From Marivivens sp. (lineage in GTDB: Bacteria > Pseudomonadota > Alphaproteobacteria > Rhodobacterales > Rhodobacteraceae), in assembly GCA_030827165.1 (NCBI GenBank), contig JAURFB010000003.1, positions 1 to 64,000 of the forward strand: a stretch of 64,000 bases of DNA. The letters are read 5' to 3'. The notes beneath the pieces were generated by a model. That model saw only the letters and a program-made list of their open reading frames with translations. It ran no database searches and had not been told where the DNA came from. Of the stretch, positions 51,187 to 62,643 are shown piece after piece. The translations under genes were made by a program, and so were the position numbers. Numbering within the stretch: position 1 is the first letter of the stretch; the number at the start of each line of letters is the position of its first letter.

Positions 51187-52145
51187 AGAAACTTCTGATC
51201 ACCCGCGTCATCGCCCAGCCAGTTCTTGATCAGGCAGCAAGGCTTTTTGACCTGACCATCCGGCAAGACAGTGCTGGCATGAGCGAGGATGAATGCGCCG
51301 TGGCGCTCGCCGCCTATGACGCGATCCTGCCGACCCTGGGCGATCAATTCACCGCCGCCGCCTTCGAGAGGGCACAGGCGGGCGGCCTGCGCTGCCGGAT
51401 GCTCGGCAATTTTGGCGTGGGCTACAACCATATCGACGCCGCCGCCGCAATCAGGGCGGGGGTGATCGTCTCCAACACCCCCGATGTCCTCACCGCCGCG
51501 ACCGCCGATATTGGCATGACCCTGATCCTGTCAGCCTGCCGCCGCGCGAGCGAGGGCGAGCGGATGCTGCGGGCAGGAAAATGGGGCGGCTTCGGCCCGA
51601 AATCCCTTCTGGGCACCGAAGTCACGGGCAAGACGCTCGGCATCGTCGGCATGGGCCGGATCGGGCAGGCGGTGGCGCATCGCGGGCATTACGGCTTTGG
51701 CATGCCGGTGATCTATTTCAACCGCTCGAAGAAGGACGTCGACCTGCCCGCGCGGCAGGTCGAAACGTTGCACGACCTGATGGCGGGGGCCGATATCGTT
51801 GTCGTCACCGTGCCGGGCGGCGGGCCGACCACCAAGCTGATCGACCGCGCCGCCATCGCCGCGATGAAACCCACGAGCATCTTCGTGAATATCAGCCGAG
51901 GTGAAGTGGTGGACGAGGCGGCCCTGATCGACGCGCTCGAGGCAGGCGCCATCGCTGGCGCGGGGCTCGATGTCTATGAGAAAGAGCCCCACGTTCCCGA
52001 ACGCCTGCGCACGCTTGAAAACTGCACCCTCCTGCCGCACCTCGGCAGCGCCACCGTCGAGACCCGTCAGGCGATGGGGCAGATGGCGCTCGACAATATC
52101 ATCGCCTGGGACGCGGGGCAGGAGCCGCCGCAGCGGGTCAACTAG
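51183..52145 (+). CDS. D-2-hydroxyacid dehydrogenase (glyoxylate/hydroxypyruvate reductase type)
   Basis: 320 residues of the GyaR/GRHPR type. The best start is TTG in a TTGA overlap with the csaA stop, preceded by GGGGGAGGATG. Landmarks are GNFGVGYNHID, SNTPDVLTAATADIG, the NAD motif GIVGMGRIGQAVA, NISRGEVVDE (catalytic Arg/Glu region) and LPHLGSATVETR (catalytic His). It reduces glyoxylate or hydroxypyruvate. Third gene of the proC-csaA chain and convergent with tdk. Confidence 0.9.
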   Translation: MKKLLITRVIAQPVLDQAARLFDLTIRQDSAGMSEDECAVALAAYDAILPTLGDQFTAAAFERAQAGGLRCRMLGNFGVGYNHIDAAAAIRAGVIVSNTPDVLTAATADIGMTLILSACRRASEGERMLRAGKWGGFGPKSLLGTEVTGKTLGIVGMGRIGQAVAHRGHYGFGMPVIYFNRSKKDVDLPARQVETLHDLMAGADIVVVTVPGGGPTTKLIDRAAIAAMKPTSIFVNISRGEVVDEAALIDALEAGAIAGAGLDVYEKEPHVPERLRTLENCTLLPHLGSATVETRQAMGQMALDNIIAWDAGQEPPQRVN

Positions 52146-52728
52146 GGGCGCGGTCGCCCACCGCCTCGCGCCAGTGGCGGCGGCAGAGCGAGACATAGCG
52201 GTCATTGCCGCCGATCGAGACCTGATCGCCATCGGTCAAGACATTGCCCGCCGCGTCCTTGCGGACGACCATCGTCGCCTTCTTGCCGCAGTGGCAGATG
52301 GTGCGAACCTCGCGCATTTCGTCCGCCAGCGCGAGGAGAGCGGCCGAGCCGGGGAATAGCTTGCCCAGAAAATCGACGCGCAGGCCGAATGCCATGATCG
52401 GCACGCCCAGATCGTCGACCGCCCGCGCCAATTGCCAGACCTGCGCGGGCTCTAGAAACTGGGCCTCGTCCACGAAGATGCAGGCGCAGGGCGCTTGCGA
52501 CAGGCGCGCGCCGATCTTGGCGAAAAGGTCTTCGCCGGGGCCGAAGGTATCGGCCTTTGCGCCGATGCCGATCCGGCTCGCGATCCGGCCCTCGCCCGCG
52601 CGATTGTCGAACTGAGCGGTCAGCAGATAGGTCTGCATCCCCCGCTCGATATAGTTGTGCGAAGCCTGCAAGAGCACAGTCGACTTGCCGGCGTTCATGG
52701 TGGAGTAGTTGAAATAGAGCTTTGCCAT
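52138..52728 (-). CDS. tdk: Thymidine kinase
   Basis: Salvage kinase phosphorylating thymidine. 196 residues: P-loop NYSTMNAGKSTVLLQA, the conserved Walker B region CIFVDEAQFLE, and paired Cys of the zinc lobe (CHCGKKATMVVR; CRRHW at the end). It overlaps the hydroxyacid dehydrogenase end by eight bases (convergent). Confidence 0.95.
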   Translation of the reverse strand: MAKLYFNYSTMNAGKSTVLLQASHNYIERGMQTYLLTAQFDNRAGEGRIASRIGIGAKADTFGPGEDLFAKIGARLSQAPCACIFVDEAQFLEPAQVWQLARAVDDLGVPIMAFGLRVDFLGKLFPGSAALLALADEMREVRTICHCGKKATMVVRKDAAGNVLTDGDQVSIGGNDRYVSLCRRHWREAVGDRAPS

Positions 52729-52774
52729 GAGGCTACTATGCGGCTGGCGGCAGCGGACGCAAGATGCGGAAAAC

Positions 52775-53899
52775 CTAGGCGCGCTCCACGATCACCGATC
52801 CCACGGAATAGCCAGCCCCGAAAGAGCAGATCAGGCCCTTTTCGCCCGGTTGAAGGTCGGCGGAATGCTGCGAGAAGGCGATGATCGAGCCGGCGGAGGA
52901 GGTATTGGCATAGTCCTGAAGGATATTGGGCTGCTCGCCCGGTTCAGGATCGCGTCCAAGGACTTTGCGGCCGATGTAGTCGTTCATCGTCTTGTTGGCC
53001 TGATGCAGCCAGAGGCGGGTGAGGTCGGAGGAGGCCACGCCCTCTTCGGTCAGGTGATCTGAAATGTGCTGGCTCACGAGCGGCAGCACCTCTTTGAAAA
53101 CCTTCCGACCGTTCTGCATGAACTGCATGTCGCGGCGGTCCTGCTTCTGGTCGTGGGTGCGGCGCAGGAAGCCGTTGTTGTTGCGGATGTTGTTGGAAAA
53201 CTGGGTGGCGCAGCGGGTCGAGAGCACCTTGAAATGCGTGCTGGCGAGGCCTTCGTCGCGCTCGATCACCACGGCGGTGCAAACGTCGCCAAAGATGAAA
53301 TGGCAGTCGCGGTCGCGCCATTCGAGATGGGCTGAACAGATCTCGGGATTGACCATGAGCGCCCGCCGCACCGCGCCGGTCTTGACCATCTGCACGGCGG
53401 TCTGAATGCCGAAGGTGGCCGAGGAGCAGGCGACGTTCATGTCATAGGCAAAGCCGCCCGCGCCGATCAGCGACTGCACTTCGACGGCGATCGCCGGATA
53501 GGCGCGTTCGTGGTTGGACGCAGCGCACAGGACAAGGTCGATATCGGCGCCCGTGAGGCCTGCTCCGGCAAGGGCGATCTCGGCAGCCTTGAGCGCCATC
53601 TCGGCCATGATCGAGGGATCCTCGTCGGCCCGGGCGGCAAACCGTGGAAACATCCGTTTGGGATCGAGAACGCCGTCCTTGTCGAGAACGTGTCGCCGTT
53701 CGATCCCCGAAGCGTTCACGATGAACTCGGCCGAGGAATGCGGCTTGGGTTCAGTGGCGCCGGCGGCGATTGCGTCGGCGTGTTCGGTGTTCCAAAGGTC
53801 AGCATGGGCGTTGAACGCAACGACCAGCTCGTCGTTGGTGATGATTTCGGTGGGGGTGAAAACCCCCGTCCCGGTGATTGCGGCGCTATACATCATCAT
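52775..53899 (-). CDS. FabH-like beta-ketoacyl-ACP synthase III
   Basis: 374 residues of thiolase fold in the FabH-like group, longer than housekeeping FabH (about 320) and with an inserted N-terminal region. The catalytic Cys is in NVACSSATFG, His in LHQANKTMND and Asn in NTSSAGSIIAF. Three tandem ATG codons form the start. The substrate is not clear; the paralogue may act in a special fatty-acid or ketone pathway. It lies downstream of carB on the same strand. Confidence 0.88.
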   Translation of the reverse strand: MMMYSAAITGTGVFTPTEIITNDELVVAFNAHADLWNTEHADAIAAGATEPKPHSSAEFIVNASGIERRHVLDKDGVLDPKRMFPRFAARADEDPSIMAEMALKAAEIALAGAGLTGADIDLVLCAASNHERAYPAIAVEVQSLIGAGGFAYDMNVACSSATFGIQTAVQMVKTGAVRRALMVNPEICSAHLEWRDRDCHFIFGDVCTAVVIERDEGLASTHFKVLSTRCATQFSNNIRNNNGFLRRTHDQKQDRRDMQFMQNGRKVFKEVLPLVSQHISDHLTEEGVASSDLTRLWLHQANKTMNDYIGRKVLGRDPEPGEQPNILQDYANTSSAGSIIAFSQHSADLQPGEKGLICSFGAGYSVGSVIVERA

Positions 53900-53976
53900 G
53901 CCCTCAGTGACCAGGCGCAAAGCTAGGAAGCGGCCCGGCGGCTGTCCAGCGTTACGCAAGGGAAAGGCCCCGCAGG

Positions 53977-56900
53977 TCAGCCCTGCAGCGCCCTCACATC
54001 GAGCTCGCCCTCTTCCCGCGCGACCATTGCCAGCGTGGCGGCGTGGCTTGCGGCGGCGGTGGTGAAGTAGGGAATCTTGTCGTAGAGGGCGACGGCGCGG
54101 ATATCGCGGCTGTCTTCAACAGCCTGCGCGCCTTCGGTGGTGTTGAACACCAAAGCGATGTGCCCGTCCTTCAGGCGGTCGACGATGGTCAGGCCGCCTT
54201 CATAGACCTTGTTGACGATCTCGGCGGAAACGCCGTTGTCGTTGAGCCAGGTCGCGGTGCCCCGGGTTGCAACGATGCTGAAGCCAAGGCCGATCAAGGT
54301 CTGGGCTGCGTCGAGCATCTCTTCGGTCTTGTCGGCATCGCGGATCGAGATGAACACAGTGCCTTCGGTCGGCAAGACCGTGCCTGCGCCCATCTGCGCC
54401 TTGAGGAAGGCGCGGGCGAACGAGCGGTCCCATCCCATGACCTCGCCTGTCGAGCGCATTTCCGGCCCGAGGATCGTATCGACGCCGGGGAAGCGGGCGA
54501 AGGGCATCACGGCCTCTTTGACGCTGAACCAGGGTGTCTTAGGATCGGCGAGGGTGAAGGGATTGCCGAGGGGCAACACGGTCATCGGGTCGGCCGCTTC
54601 GGGGTAGGGCGCGCGCAGCGGGAAGTTCGACATCGGCTCGCCCGCCATCAGCCGCGCGGCGATCGAGGCGATGGCGCTGTCGGTCGCCTTGGCGACGAAG
54701 GGCACGGTGCGCGAGGCGCGGGGGTTGACCTCGATGAGATATACTTCGCCATCCTTGACCGCGAATTGAACGTTCATCAGGCCGACAACGCCCAGGGCGA
54801 GTGCTAGTGCCTCGGTCTGCTTGCGGATCTCGGTGATGATCTCCGGCGAAAGCGTATGCGGCGGCAGGCAGCAGGCGCTGTCGCCCGAATGAACGCCGGC
54901 CTCCTCGATATGCTGCATGATGCCGGCGACATGGGTGTTCTTGCCGTCGCTGAGGCAATCGACATCAACCTCGGTCGCGCCCGAGAGATAGCTGTCAAGC
55001 AGAACCGGGCTGTCGCCCGACACGACCACGGCATCGCGGATATAGCGGAGCAACTGGTCCATATCGCGCACGATTTCCATCGCGCGGCCACCCAGAACAT
55101 AGGAGGGGCGGATCACCAGCGGGAAGCCGATCTCGTCGGCAATGGCCAGCGCCTGCTCGTCGGTCGAGGCGATGCCGTTGACCGGCTGCTTGAGGCCAAG
55201 CTTGATGACAAGCTGCTGGAACCTTTCGCGGTCTTCGGCAAGGTCGATCGCGTCGGGTGTTGTGCCCAAGATCGGGATACCCGCCTCCTGCAACGCATTG
55301 GCGAGTTTCAAGGGTGTCTGGCCGCCGAACTGAACGATCACGCCATGCAGGGTTCCGTTGTATTGCTCGACCCGCATGATTTCCATGACATGTTCAAAGG
55401 TCAGCGGCTCGAAATACAGGCGGTCCGAGGTGTCGTAATCGGTCGACACGGTCTCGGGGTTGCAGTTGATCATGATCGTCTCATAGCCCTGATCGGTCAG
55501 GGCGAAACAGGCATGACAGCAGCAGTAGTCGAACTCGATCCCCTGGCCGATCCGGTTGGGGCCGCCGCCCAGGATGACGACCTTTTTGCGGTTCGAGGGG
55601 CGCGCCTCGCACTCCACATCGCCCATCGCGGCGGTCTCGTAGGTCGAATACATATAGGGCGTTTGCGCCTCGAATTCGGCGGCGCAGGTGTCGATCCGCT
55701 TGAAGACGGCGGTGACGCCCAGGTTGATCCGGGCCCGGCGGACATTGTCTTCGGTGCGGCCGGTCAGCGTGGCAAGGCGGGCATCGGTGAAGCCCAGCAT
55801 CTTGAGCCCGCGCAGACCTTTTTCGGTCACCGGCAGGCCCTCTTTGCGGACAATGTCCTCGGCCTCGATGATTTCGCGGATACGCGCGAGGAACCATGGA
55901 TCAAACGCGGTGATCGCTTGAATTTCGTCGTTGCTCAGGCCGTGACGCATCGCCTGCGCGATGGTGCGCAGGCGGTCGGGCGTGGCCTTGGAAAGGGCGG
56001 CGGTGATCGCCGACTTTTCCGGCGCGCCCGGAATGGCGATCTCGTCAAATCCGGTCAGGCCGGTTTCCATCGACGCAAGCGCCTTTTGCAGGCTCTCGTG
56101 GATGGTGCGGCCGATCGCCATGGCTTCGCCGACAGATTTCATCGCAGTGGTCAGCTCTGGCTTGGCGCCGGGGAATTTCTCGAAGGCAAAGCGCGGGATC
56201 TTGGTTACGACATAATCTATGGTCGGCTCGAACGAGGCGGGCGTGACCTTGGTGATATCGTTGTCCAGCTCGTCGAGCGTATAGCCGACAGCGAGCTTCG
56301 CCGCGATCTTGGCGATCGGAAAGCCGGTGGCCTTGGAGGCGAGCGCCGAAGAGCGGCTGACACGCGGGTTCATCTCGATCACCACCATGCGGCCGTCTTT
56401 GGGGTTGATCGCCCATTGGACATTCGAGCCGCCGGTTTCGACCCCGATCTCGCGCAGAACGGCAATCGAGCCGTTGCGCATGATCTGGTATTCCTTGTCG
56501 GTCAGCGTCAGCGCCGGGGCGACGGTAATGGAATCGCCGGTATGGACGCCCATCGGATCGACGTTTTCGATCGAGCAGACGATGATGGCGTTGTCGGCCT
56601 TGTCGCGCACAACCTCCATCTCGTATTCCTTCCAGCCCAAGAGGCTCTCGTCGACGAGGATCTGGCCGACCGGCGAGGCTTCCATGCCAGAGCGGCAGAA
56701 ATGTTCGTATTCGGCGCGGTTGTAGGCCACGCCGCCTCCTGTCCCGCCCAGGGTAAAGGCGGGCCGGATAATCGCCGGCAGACCGACATATTCGATGGCG
56801 TCGATGGCCAGTTGCAGGCCCGCCTTGATGTCGCGTTTGCCGTTTTCCAGCTTGGGGGCGGTGATGATGGTGGCTTTGGGATTCTCGATCCCGAGCCGGT

Positions 56901-57309
56901 CCATCGCCTCGCGAAAAAGCTTGCGGTCTTCGGCCATCTCGATGGCTTCGCGCTTGGCGCCGATCATCTCGACGTTGAATTTTTCCAGGACGCCCATGTC
57001 GGCAAGCGCCAGCGAGGTGTTGAGGCCGGTCTGCCCGCCCATCGTCGGCAAAAGGGCGTCGGGGCGCTCTTTCTCGATGATCTTGGCGACGACCTCGGGG
57101 GTGATCGGTTCGATATAGGTTGCGTCTGCCAGTTCGGGGTCGGTCATGATCGTCGCCGGGTTTGAATTGACGAGGATGACGCGATAGCCCTCTTCGCGCA
57201 GCGCCTTGCAGGCCTGAGCGCCCGAGTAGTCGAACTCGCAGGCCTGTCCGATCACGATGGGCCCCGCTCCGATGATCATGATCGACTTGATGTCGGTTCT
57301 CTTCGGCAT
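53977..57309 (-). CDS. carB: Carbamoyl-phosphate synthase large subunit
   Basis: Makes carbamoyl phosphate for pyrimidines and arginine. 1110 residues: duplicated ATP-grasp halves ([15 protein letters not shown] in half one; [15 protein letters not shown] in half two), an oligomerisation domain between, and the allosteric MGS domain at the end ([20 protein letters not shown]). It starts [20 protein letters not shown]. The small subunit carA is not in the window. Confidence 0.97.
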   Translation of the reverse strand: MPKRTDIKSIMIIGAGPIVIGQACEFDYSGAQACKALREEGYRVILVNSNPATIMTDPELADATYIEPITPEVVAKIIEKERPDALLPTMGGQTGLNTSLALADMGVLEKFNVEMIGAKREAIEMAEDRKLFREAMDRLGIENPKATIITAPKLENGKRDIKAGLQLAIDAIEYVGLPAIIRPAFTLGGTGGGVAYNRAEYEHFCRSGMEASPVGQILVDESLLGWKEYEMEVVRDKADNAIIVCSIENVDPMGVHTGDSITVAPALTLTDKEYQIMRNGSIAVLREIGVETGGSNVQWAINPKDGRMVVIEMNPRVSRSSALASKATGFPIAKIAAKLAVGYTLDELDNDITKVTPASFEPTIDYVVTKIPRFAFEKFPGAKPELTTAMKSVGEAMAIGRTIHESLQKALASMETGLTGFDEIAIPGAPEKSAITAALSKATPDRLRTIAQAMRHGLSNDEIQAITAFDPWFLARIREIIEAEDIVRKEGLPVTEKGLRGLKMLGFTDARLATLTGRTEDNVRRARINLGVTAVFKRIDTCAAEFEAQTPYMYSTYETAAMGDVECEARPSNRKKVVILGGGPNRIGQGIEFDYCCCHACFALTDQGYETIMINCNPETVSTDYDTSDRLYFEPLTFEHVMEIMRVEQYNGTLHGVIVQFGGQTPLKLANALQEAGIPILGTTPDAIDLAEDRERFQQLVIKLGLKQPVNGIASTDEQALAIADEIGFPLVIRPSYVLGGRAMEIVRDMDQLLRYIRDAVVVSGDSPVLLDSYLSGATEVDVDCLSDGKNTHVAGIMQHIEEAGVHSGDSACCLPPHTLSPEIITEIRKQTEALALALGVVGLMNVQFAVKDGEVYLIEVNPRASRTVPFVAKATDSAIASIAARLMAGEPMSNFPLRAPYPEAADPMTVLPLGNPFTLADPKTPWFSVKEAVMPFARFPGVDTILGPEMRSTGEVMGWDRSFARAFLKAQMGAGTVLPTEGTVFISIRDADKTEEMLDAAQTLIGLGFSIVATRGTATWLNDNGVSAEIVNKVYEGGLTIVDRLKDGHIALVFNTTEGAQAVEDSRDIRAVALYDKIPYFTTAAASHAATLAMVAREEGELDVRALQG

Positions 57310-57375
57310 GGTGGTCCCCCGGGGCTAGGCGTATGGCAGCAAGGCGCGAGGCAGGGCGCGCCCAAATTGTCCTGC

Positions 57376-57403
57376 GTTATAGGGATCGAGACGCTCGGCG
57401 CAA
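57376..57403 (-). promoter_or_regulatory. Candidate promoter of carB
   Basis: Minus-strand TTGCGC (57398-57403) and TATAAC (57376-57381) with 16 nt between them. A start near 57369 gives a leader of about 60 nt. Confidence 0.45.
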
Positions 57404-57592
57404 GGCCCGAATGCTTTGCAAAACGCGGAAAATCACCCCCCGGACACGGCGCCGCATCGCCCAAGGTCCAAGTCCCCTGCGGGGCGCCACGTCGCGGACA
57501 GGTCGATGAAGGGGGCTATCCCGAACATGACAACGTGAAAGGTCGGAAAGGCTTGCGGCAAAGCGACGTGCAATCGCGGCCCTGCGAATGCC

Positions 57593-58864
57593 TCAGGTGC
57601 TGTCGGTCCCCGTCCTGTTCGGTACCCGGCCAACCATGAGAGCGACCGGCAAGATCAGAAGTGAAAGAATCGCCGCGACACTCCCAAGCGAGATCCCCGT
57701 CGCCAGCCAGATTACCAGCAAGATCGGCGGCATCGACAACCCCGCGACCGCCGGTATCAACAAGAGCAGCGCCTGCCGCCGCGGAAGGAAACCAAGAACT
57801 GCCGGCAGCATCAGCACTGGCCCAAGGGCATAATGCGCCCAGCCCAGCGGGCCGAGAACTGTCAGCAGGCACCAAATCCCCAGCAGACGCAATGGCAAGG
57901 CATCGGGAAAGGGAAGTGTGCGGGTTCGGGCGAGGATCAGAGCCGACCCTGCCAACAACAGCACGTAGCTCAGTGCCGTGATCCAGGGAACGGAGGCAAT
58001 CCGCCCGAAGGATTTCTCGTTGACGAGCTCGACCGGTGTTCCAGCCAGATTGCCCCAAAGCGCGGTTAGAAGCCCCGCCACCGAATAGCCCAGTGGCGAC
58101 AGAAGGTGCAGTTCGCTTGCCCGTCCGAGCTGTTCCACGAATTCGATCTGAAGCGCTCGGCCGCTGATCGCAAGGCCGGCAACAGCAAGCGCGATGGATC
58201 CGATCGCTGTTGCCGAGGCCGCGCGCCAACGCCTGTCGGCCAGAAAGACTATTCCAAGGAAAAGTGGGGCCAGCTTGATTGTGCCAGCCAAGGCAAGCCC
58301 CAACCCGGCCGTGGTGTCCATCCCCTGGCGATAGAGAACAAAGGCCAGAAGGACGATGGCAACCACGATGATCTGCGGCTGGGCGTGGAAGAGTGCATTT
58401 TGCAGAGCGACTGTGGGCAAGCCGATCACAAGGCTCGCCACGACCCAGATCGCGGCTGGCAGCCTGCCCCCTGCCACCGAACGCGCCAGCAGGACAGCCG
58501 CACACAAACAGGCAAGCTCGACCGCAAGTCCGATCTCGATGAACTGAACAGCGCTGACAGTCTTGGTCAGCGGCGCGATCGCCGCAGCGATGAGCGGGGG
58601 ATAGACGAAGGAAACAAGCGGCGCGCCCTCAAGGCCCTGATCTTGCGCGAGGGCGAGCCAGTAGGGATCTTCGATGAGCGCGCCGAAGAAAACCGACGGC
58701 GCGGCATAGACGCTTTGCCATTCTCCCGCCGCATAGGCGCTTGCGCCGAAATAAACTGCGCCAAGATCAGGGGGCCAATGATCGCGCAAGACAAACAAGG
58801 CCAGGACGGCGGCTGTGCCAAGCAGCGCAACCGCTGAAAGAAAAGAGATAAATCGACTGCTCAC
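57593..58864 (-). CDS. GT87-like (DUF2029) polytopic membrane protein
   Basis: 423 residues, about ten predicted helices, of the DUF2029/glycosyltransferase-87 type. The N-terminal FISFLSAVALLGTAAVLALFVL and a large loop with DLGAVYFGASAYAAG (conserved Asp near a membrane edge) match the family. Such enzymes use polyprenyl-phosphate sugars; the acceptor is unknown. GTG start with GAGG upstream. Composition is slightly AT-richer than the neighbours. Confidence 0.8.
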   Translation of the reverse strand: MSSRFISFLSAVALLGTAAVLALFVLRDHWPPDLGAVYFGASAYAAGEWQSVYAAPSVFFGALIEDPYWLALAQDQGLEGAPLVSFVYPPLIAAAIAPLTKTVSAVQFIEIGLAVELACLCAAVLLARSVAGGRLPAAIWVVASLVIGLPTVALQNALFHAQPQIIVVAIVLLAFVLYRQGMDTTAGLGLALAGTIKLAPLFLGIVFLADRRWRAASATAIGSIALAVAGLAISGRALQIEFVEQLGRASELHLLSPLGYSVAGLLTALWGNLAGTPVELVNEKSFGRIASVPWITALSYVLLLAGSALILARTRTLPFPDALPLRLLGIWCLLTVLGPLGWAHYALGPVLMLPAVLGFLPRRQALLLLIPAVAGLSMPPILLVIWLATGISLGSVAAILSLLILPVALMVGRVPNRTGTDST

Positions 58865-59050
58865 TATGGCCTCGGCCCATTATTTTGCGCGATCTTGCGG
58901 AGGAGGGGCCGGATTGTGCAACCCAATTTCGTGCCTTCCGGCCGAATACTTGCGCAAGTCAGGGTCGGCTTCGGCAGTTCGGGCTCCGTATTCCAGCTCC
59001 ACTTCCTGGGCCCGTGGCGGTAGGGAACAGGCAAGTTTGGCAGGACCTTT

Positions 59051-60163
59051 ATGCGAATCCGCTTTGACCATGCCCCGCAGGGCGAAGGCGCCGCGCTGTT
59101 TGATCGGCCTCGGGCGATGATTTCTGCCGCAACTGCCGCTGACGTCCCTGCCGCACTGGCCGCGCTGGATGCGGCGCGCGCCGAAGGGGCATGGGTTGCG
59201 GGCTATGCAAGTTATGAGCTTGGCTACGCCCTCGAGCCGCGCCTTGCGCCCTTGATGCCCCAGGGGCGCCGCCTGCCGCTTCTTCAGTTCGGGGTTTACG
59301 ATGCGCCGCAAGCCGCCGTGCCTCTAGCCAGCAGGCAAACGCGGATCGGCGATCTTGCCCCACGGCGCAGCCGCGACGGCCATCTCTCTGCTGTGGCGCA
59401 AGTGCGCGACTATATCGCCGCGGGCGACATCTATCAGGCCAACCTGACCTTCCCTCTGAGCCTTGCCGCCGAAGGCTCGCCCGAGGGGCTCTATGCCGCC
59501 CTCGCCGCCGCTCAGCCCGTGGGCCATGGCGTACTGGTCGAGCAAGAGGGCCTGCCGTCGATCCTCAGCCGTAGCCCCGAGCTGTTCTTTGCGACCGATG
59601 GCGCGGGCCGCATCGTCACCCGTCCGATGAAGGGCACCATGCCGCGTGGCGCGACCCCGCAGGAGGACGAAGCCAATCGCCTGTTCCTTGCCTCCGACGC
59701 CAAGAACCGCGCCGAAAACCTGATGATCGTCGATCTTTTGCGCAACGACCTGTCGCGCGTGACCGAGGTCGGGTCGGTGAGGGTGCCACGGCTCTACGAG
59801 GTCGAAAGTTACGCCACTGTCCACCAGATGGTCTCCGAGGTCGAAGGGCGGCTCCGCTCCGGAATTGGCCTTGCCGATATTTTCGCCGCGCTCTTTCCTT
59901 GCGGGTCGATCACCGGCGCGCCGAAGGTGCGGGCGATAGAGATTATCCGCGAGCTCGAGATTGCCCCGCGCGAAATCTATTGCGGCACGATCGGCTGGGC
60001 CGCGCCGGACGGGCGCGCCAGCTTCAACGTCGCCATCCGCACAATTCTTCTGGAAGACAGCGGCGATGCGCGGCTTGACGTGGGCGGCGGGATCGTCTGG
60101 GATTCGACGCCAGAGGCCGAATATGAGGAGGCGCTTTGGAAGACCCGCTTCGCCAGGATCTGA
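59051..60163 (+). CDS. pabB: Aminodeoxychorismate synthase component I
   Basis: Makes 4-amino-4-deoxychorismate for folate. 370 residues, short form without an extended N-terminus. Conserved motifs SRSPELFFATDG, PMKGTMPRGATP, LLRNDLSRVTEVGSV and GSITGAPKVRAIEII are all present. pabC overlaps its end and is read from a TTG with a strong AGGAGG. Confidence 0.94.
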   Translation: MRIRFDHAPQGEGAALFDRPRAMISAATAADVPAALAALDAARAEGAWVAGYASYELGYALEPRLAPLMPQGRRLPLLQFGVYDAPQAAVPLASRQTRIGDLAPRRSRDGHLSAVAQVRDYIAAGDIYQANLTFPLSLAAEGSPEGLYAALAAAQPVGHGVLVEQEGLPSILSRSPELFFATDGAGRIVTRPMKGTMPRGATPQEDEANRLFLASDAKNRAENLMIVDLLRNDLSRVTEVGSVRVPRLYEVESYATVHQMVSEVEGRLRSGIGLADIFAALFPCGSITGAPKVRAIEIIRELEIAPREIYCGTIGWAAPDGRASFNVAIRTILLEDSGDARLDVGGGIVWDSTPEAEYEEALWKTRFARI

Positions 60164-60783
60164 GCGATCCTCCCCGGATCATCGAAACGATGGGCTGGCG
60201 GCCAAACGAAGGGCTGCGCTGGCGCGAGGACCACATGGCGCGGATGGCCGGAACGGCGGCGCGGCTTGGCTATGCGTTCGACCTTGATAAGGCGCTGGTG
60301 CTTCTGGCCGGGATCGGCGGCGATGCTCCGCTGCGCTGCCGCCTGACACTCGACCACGACGGCAGGTTCGACCTCACCACCGCGCCGTTCGCTGCCGGTC
60401 CGCCCCGCTGGCGCGTGGTCTGGGCCGAGGCGCGGCTTGATTCAGCCGACCCGTGGGTCGGGGTGAAAACCACCCGCCGAGCGGCCTATGACACCGCCCG
60501 CGCCGCATTGGGGCCGGGCGAGGACGAGGCGCTCTTTCTCAACACGGCGGGCGAGGTGGCCGAGGGCACGATCACCAATCTTTTCGTCGAAATGGCCGAT
60601 GGCCGCCGCCTGACCCCGCCGCTTGCCGCCGGCTGTCTTCCGGGAATCCTGCGGGGGCGGTTGCTGGCTGAAGGCTGGCAGGAAGGCCGCCTCACGCCCG
60701 CCGACCTCGCCACGGCCCGCAATATCTGGGTCGGAAACGCCCTTCGCGGGCTGATCGAGGCCGAACTTTCGCCCTTTGCTTGA
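60136..60783 (+). CDS. pabC: Aminotransferase class IV (4-amino-4-deoxychorismate lyase-like)
   Basis: 215 residues, PLP enzyme giving 4-aminobenzoate and pyruvate. The start is TTG (EDPLRQDLSDPPRI), five bases after AGGAGG, inside the last 28 nt of pabB. Motifs: GVKTTRRAAYDTAR (PLP Lys region), DEALFLNTAGEVAEGTITNLF and LPGILRGRLL. The short length fits the PabC group. Linkage to pabB supports the role. Confidence 0.88.
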   Translation: MEDPLRQDLSDPPRIIETMGWRPNEGLRWREDHMARMAGTAARLGYAFDLDKALVLLAGIGGDAPLRCRLTLDHDGRFDLTTAPFAAGPPRWRVVWAEARLDSADPWVGVKTTRRAAYDTARAALGPGEDEALFLNTAGEVAEGTITNLFVEMADGRRLTPPLAAGCLPGILRGRLLAEGWQEGRLTPADLATARNIWVGNALRGLIEAELSPFA

Positions 60784-60852
60784 CATCCGCCTTGCGGTTC
60801 TTTCTATCACCGCAAAGCCCAAGACCCCGAAATCGACCCGAGGATCGCCAAG

Positions 60853-62643
60853 ATGCACGCCTACCGTTCCCATAGCTGCGCCGCCCTGACCAAGGCGAAT
60901 GTCGGCGAGACTGTCCGCCTTTCGGGCTGGGTTCACCGCGTGCGCGATCACGGCGGCATTCTCTTTATCGACCTGCGCGACCATTATGGCGTGACACAGG
61001 TTCTGTGCGATCCCGACAGCCCGGTGTTCAAAGAGGTCGAAAAGGTCCGCTCGGAATGGTGCATCCGCATCGATGGCGAGGTGAAGGCCCGCGCCGCCGA
61101 TCTGGTGAACCCCAAGCTGCCGACCGGCGAGATCGAGGTTTTCGTCCGCGACATCGAAGTTCTCGGCGCGGCGTCCGAGCTACCGCTCATGGTGTTTGGC
61201 GATCAGGAATACCCCGAAGAAACCCGCCTGCGCTATCGCTACCTCGACCTGCGCCGCGAGAATATGCAGCGCAACATGACCCTGCGTTCGGACGTGGTCG
61301 CCGCGATCCGCCGCCGGATGTGGGACAAGGGTTTCCGCGAATACCAGACCCCGATCATTACGGCCTCATCCCCCGAAGGCGCGCGCGATTTCCTCGTGCC
61401 GTCGCGCCTGCATCCGGGCAAGTTCTATGCCCTGCCGCAGGCCCCGCAACAGTTCAAGCAGCTGATCATGGTTTCGGGTTTCGACAAGTATTTCCAGATC
61501 GCCCCCTGCTTCCGCGACGAAGACCCCCGCGCCGACCGCAGCCCGACCGATTTCTATCAGCTCGACATGGAAATGAGCTTTGTCACTCAGCAAGACGTGT
61601 TCGACACTGTCTCACCGGTTCTGGCGGGCATTTTCGAAGAGTTTGGCGGCGGCAAGAAGGTTGATGCGCCGGCCGAGTGGCCGCAGATTTCCTATCGCGA
61701 TGCGGCGCTCTGGTTTGGCACCGACAAGCCCGACCTGCGCAACCCGATCAGGATGCAGGTTGTGTCCGAGCATTTCGCCGGCTCCGGCTTTGCGATTTTC
61801 GCCAAGCTTCTTGAGCAAGAGGGCACCGAAATCCGCGCCATTCCCGCCCCCAAGGGCGGCAGCCGTAAATTCTGCGACCGGATGAATGCCTTCGCCCAGA
61901 AAGAGGGGCTGCCGGGCATGGGCTATATCTTCTGGCGCGAGGCCGAGGATGGCTCGGGTATGGAAGCTGCAGGCCCGCTTGCGAAAAACATCGGCCCCGA
62001 GCGCACCGAGGCGATCCGCCAGCAGCTGGGCCTTGGGCTTGGCGATGCGGCCTTCTTCCTTGGAGGCAAGCCCGCGACCTTTGAAAAGATTGCCGGCAAG
62101 GCCCGCACCGTCATCGGCGAAGAGCTGAGCCTCACCGAGAAAGACCGGTTCGCCTTTGCCTGGATCGTCGATTTCCCGATCTACCAGAAGGACGAGGAAA
62201 AGGGCGGCTACGAGTTCGAGCACAACCCCTTCTCGATGCCGCAGGGGGGGATGGAGGCGCTGCAGGGCGATCCGCTCGACGTGCGCGGCTTCCAGTATGA
62301 CCTGGCCTGCAACGGCTATGAGCTGGTCAGCGGCGCGATCCGCAACCACAAGCCCGAAATCATGTTCAAAGCTTTCGAGATCGCCGGATATGGCGAGGAC
62401 GAGGTGCGCAAGCGCTTCGGCGGCATGGTCAATGCGTTCCAGTATGGCGCCCCGCCCCACGGCGGCTGCGCGGCGGGGATCGACCGGATCGTCATGCTTC
62501 TGGCCGATACGGCCAACATCCGCGAGGTCATCATGTTCCCGATGAACCAGCGGGCCGAAGACCTGATGATGAACGCGCCGTCCGAACCCGCCAACGAACA
62601 GCTGCGCGAATTGCGCCTGCGGGTTCTGCCGCCCGAGGCCTAG
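60853..62643 (+). CDS. aspS: Aspartate-tRNA ligase
   Basis: 596 residues with the N-terminal anticodon-binding OB fold ([20 protein letters not shown]), the class II catalytic motifs ([26 protein letters not shown]-like motif 2 and [16 protein letters not shown] motif 3), and the bacterial GAD insertion. Charges tRNA-Asp, and possibly tRNA-Asn, which many alphaproteobacteria then amidate. Its stop overlaps the LysR stop. Confidence 0.97.
   Translation: MHAYRSHSCAALTKANVGETVRLSGWVHRVRDHGGILFIDLRDHYGVTQVLCDPDSPVFKEVEKVRSEWCIRIDGEVKARAADLVNPKLPTGEIEVFVRDIEVLGAASELPLMVFGDQEYPEETRLRYRYLDLRRENMQRNMTLRSDVVAAIRRRMWDKGFREYQTPIITASSPEGARDFLVPSRLHPGKFYALPQAPQQFKQLIMVSGFDKYFQIAPCFRDEDPRADRSPTDFYQLDMEMSFVTQQDVFDTVSPVLAGIFEEFGGGKKVDAPAEWPQISYRDAALWFGTDKPDLRNPIRMQVVSEHFAGSGFAIFAKLLEQEGTEIRAIPAPKGGSRKFCDRMNAFAQKEGLPGMGYIFWREAEDGSGMEAAGPLAKNIGPERTEAIRQQLGLGLGDAAFFLGGKPATFEKIAGKARTVIGEELSLTEKDRFAFAWIVDFPIYQKDEEKGGYEFEHNPFSMPQGGMEALQGDPLDVRGFQYDLACNGYELVSGAIRNHKPEIMFKAFEIAGYGEDEVRKRFGGMVNAFQYGAPPHGGCAAGIDRIVMLLADTANIREVIMFPMNQRAEDLMMNAPSEPANEQLRELRLRVLPPEA

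Noticed and set aside
54856-57165. 769-codon frame opposite carB
   Set aside because: Shadow of CarB.
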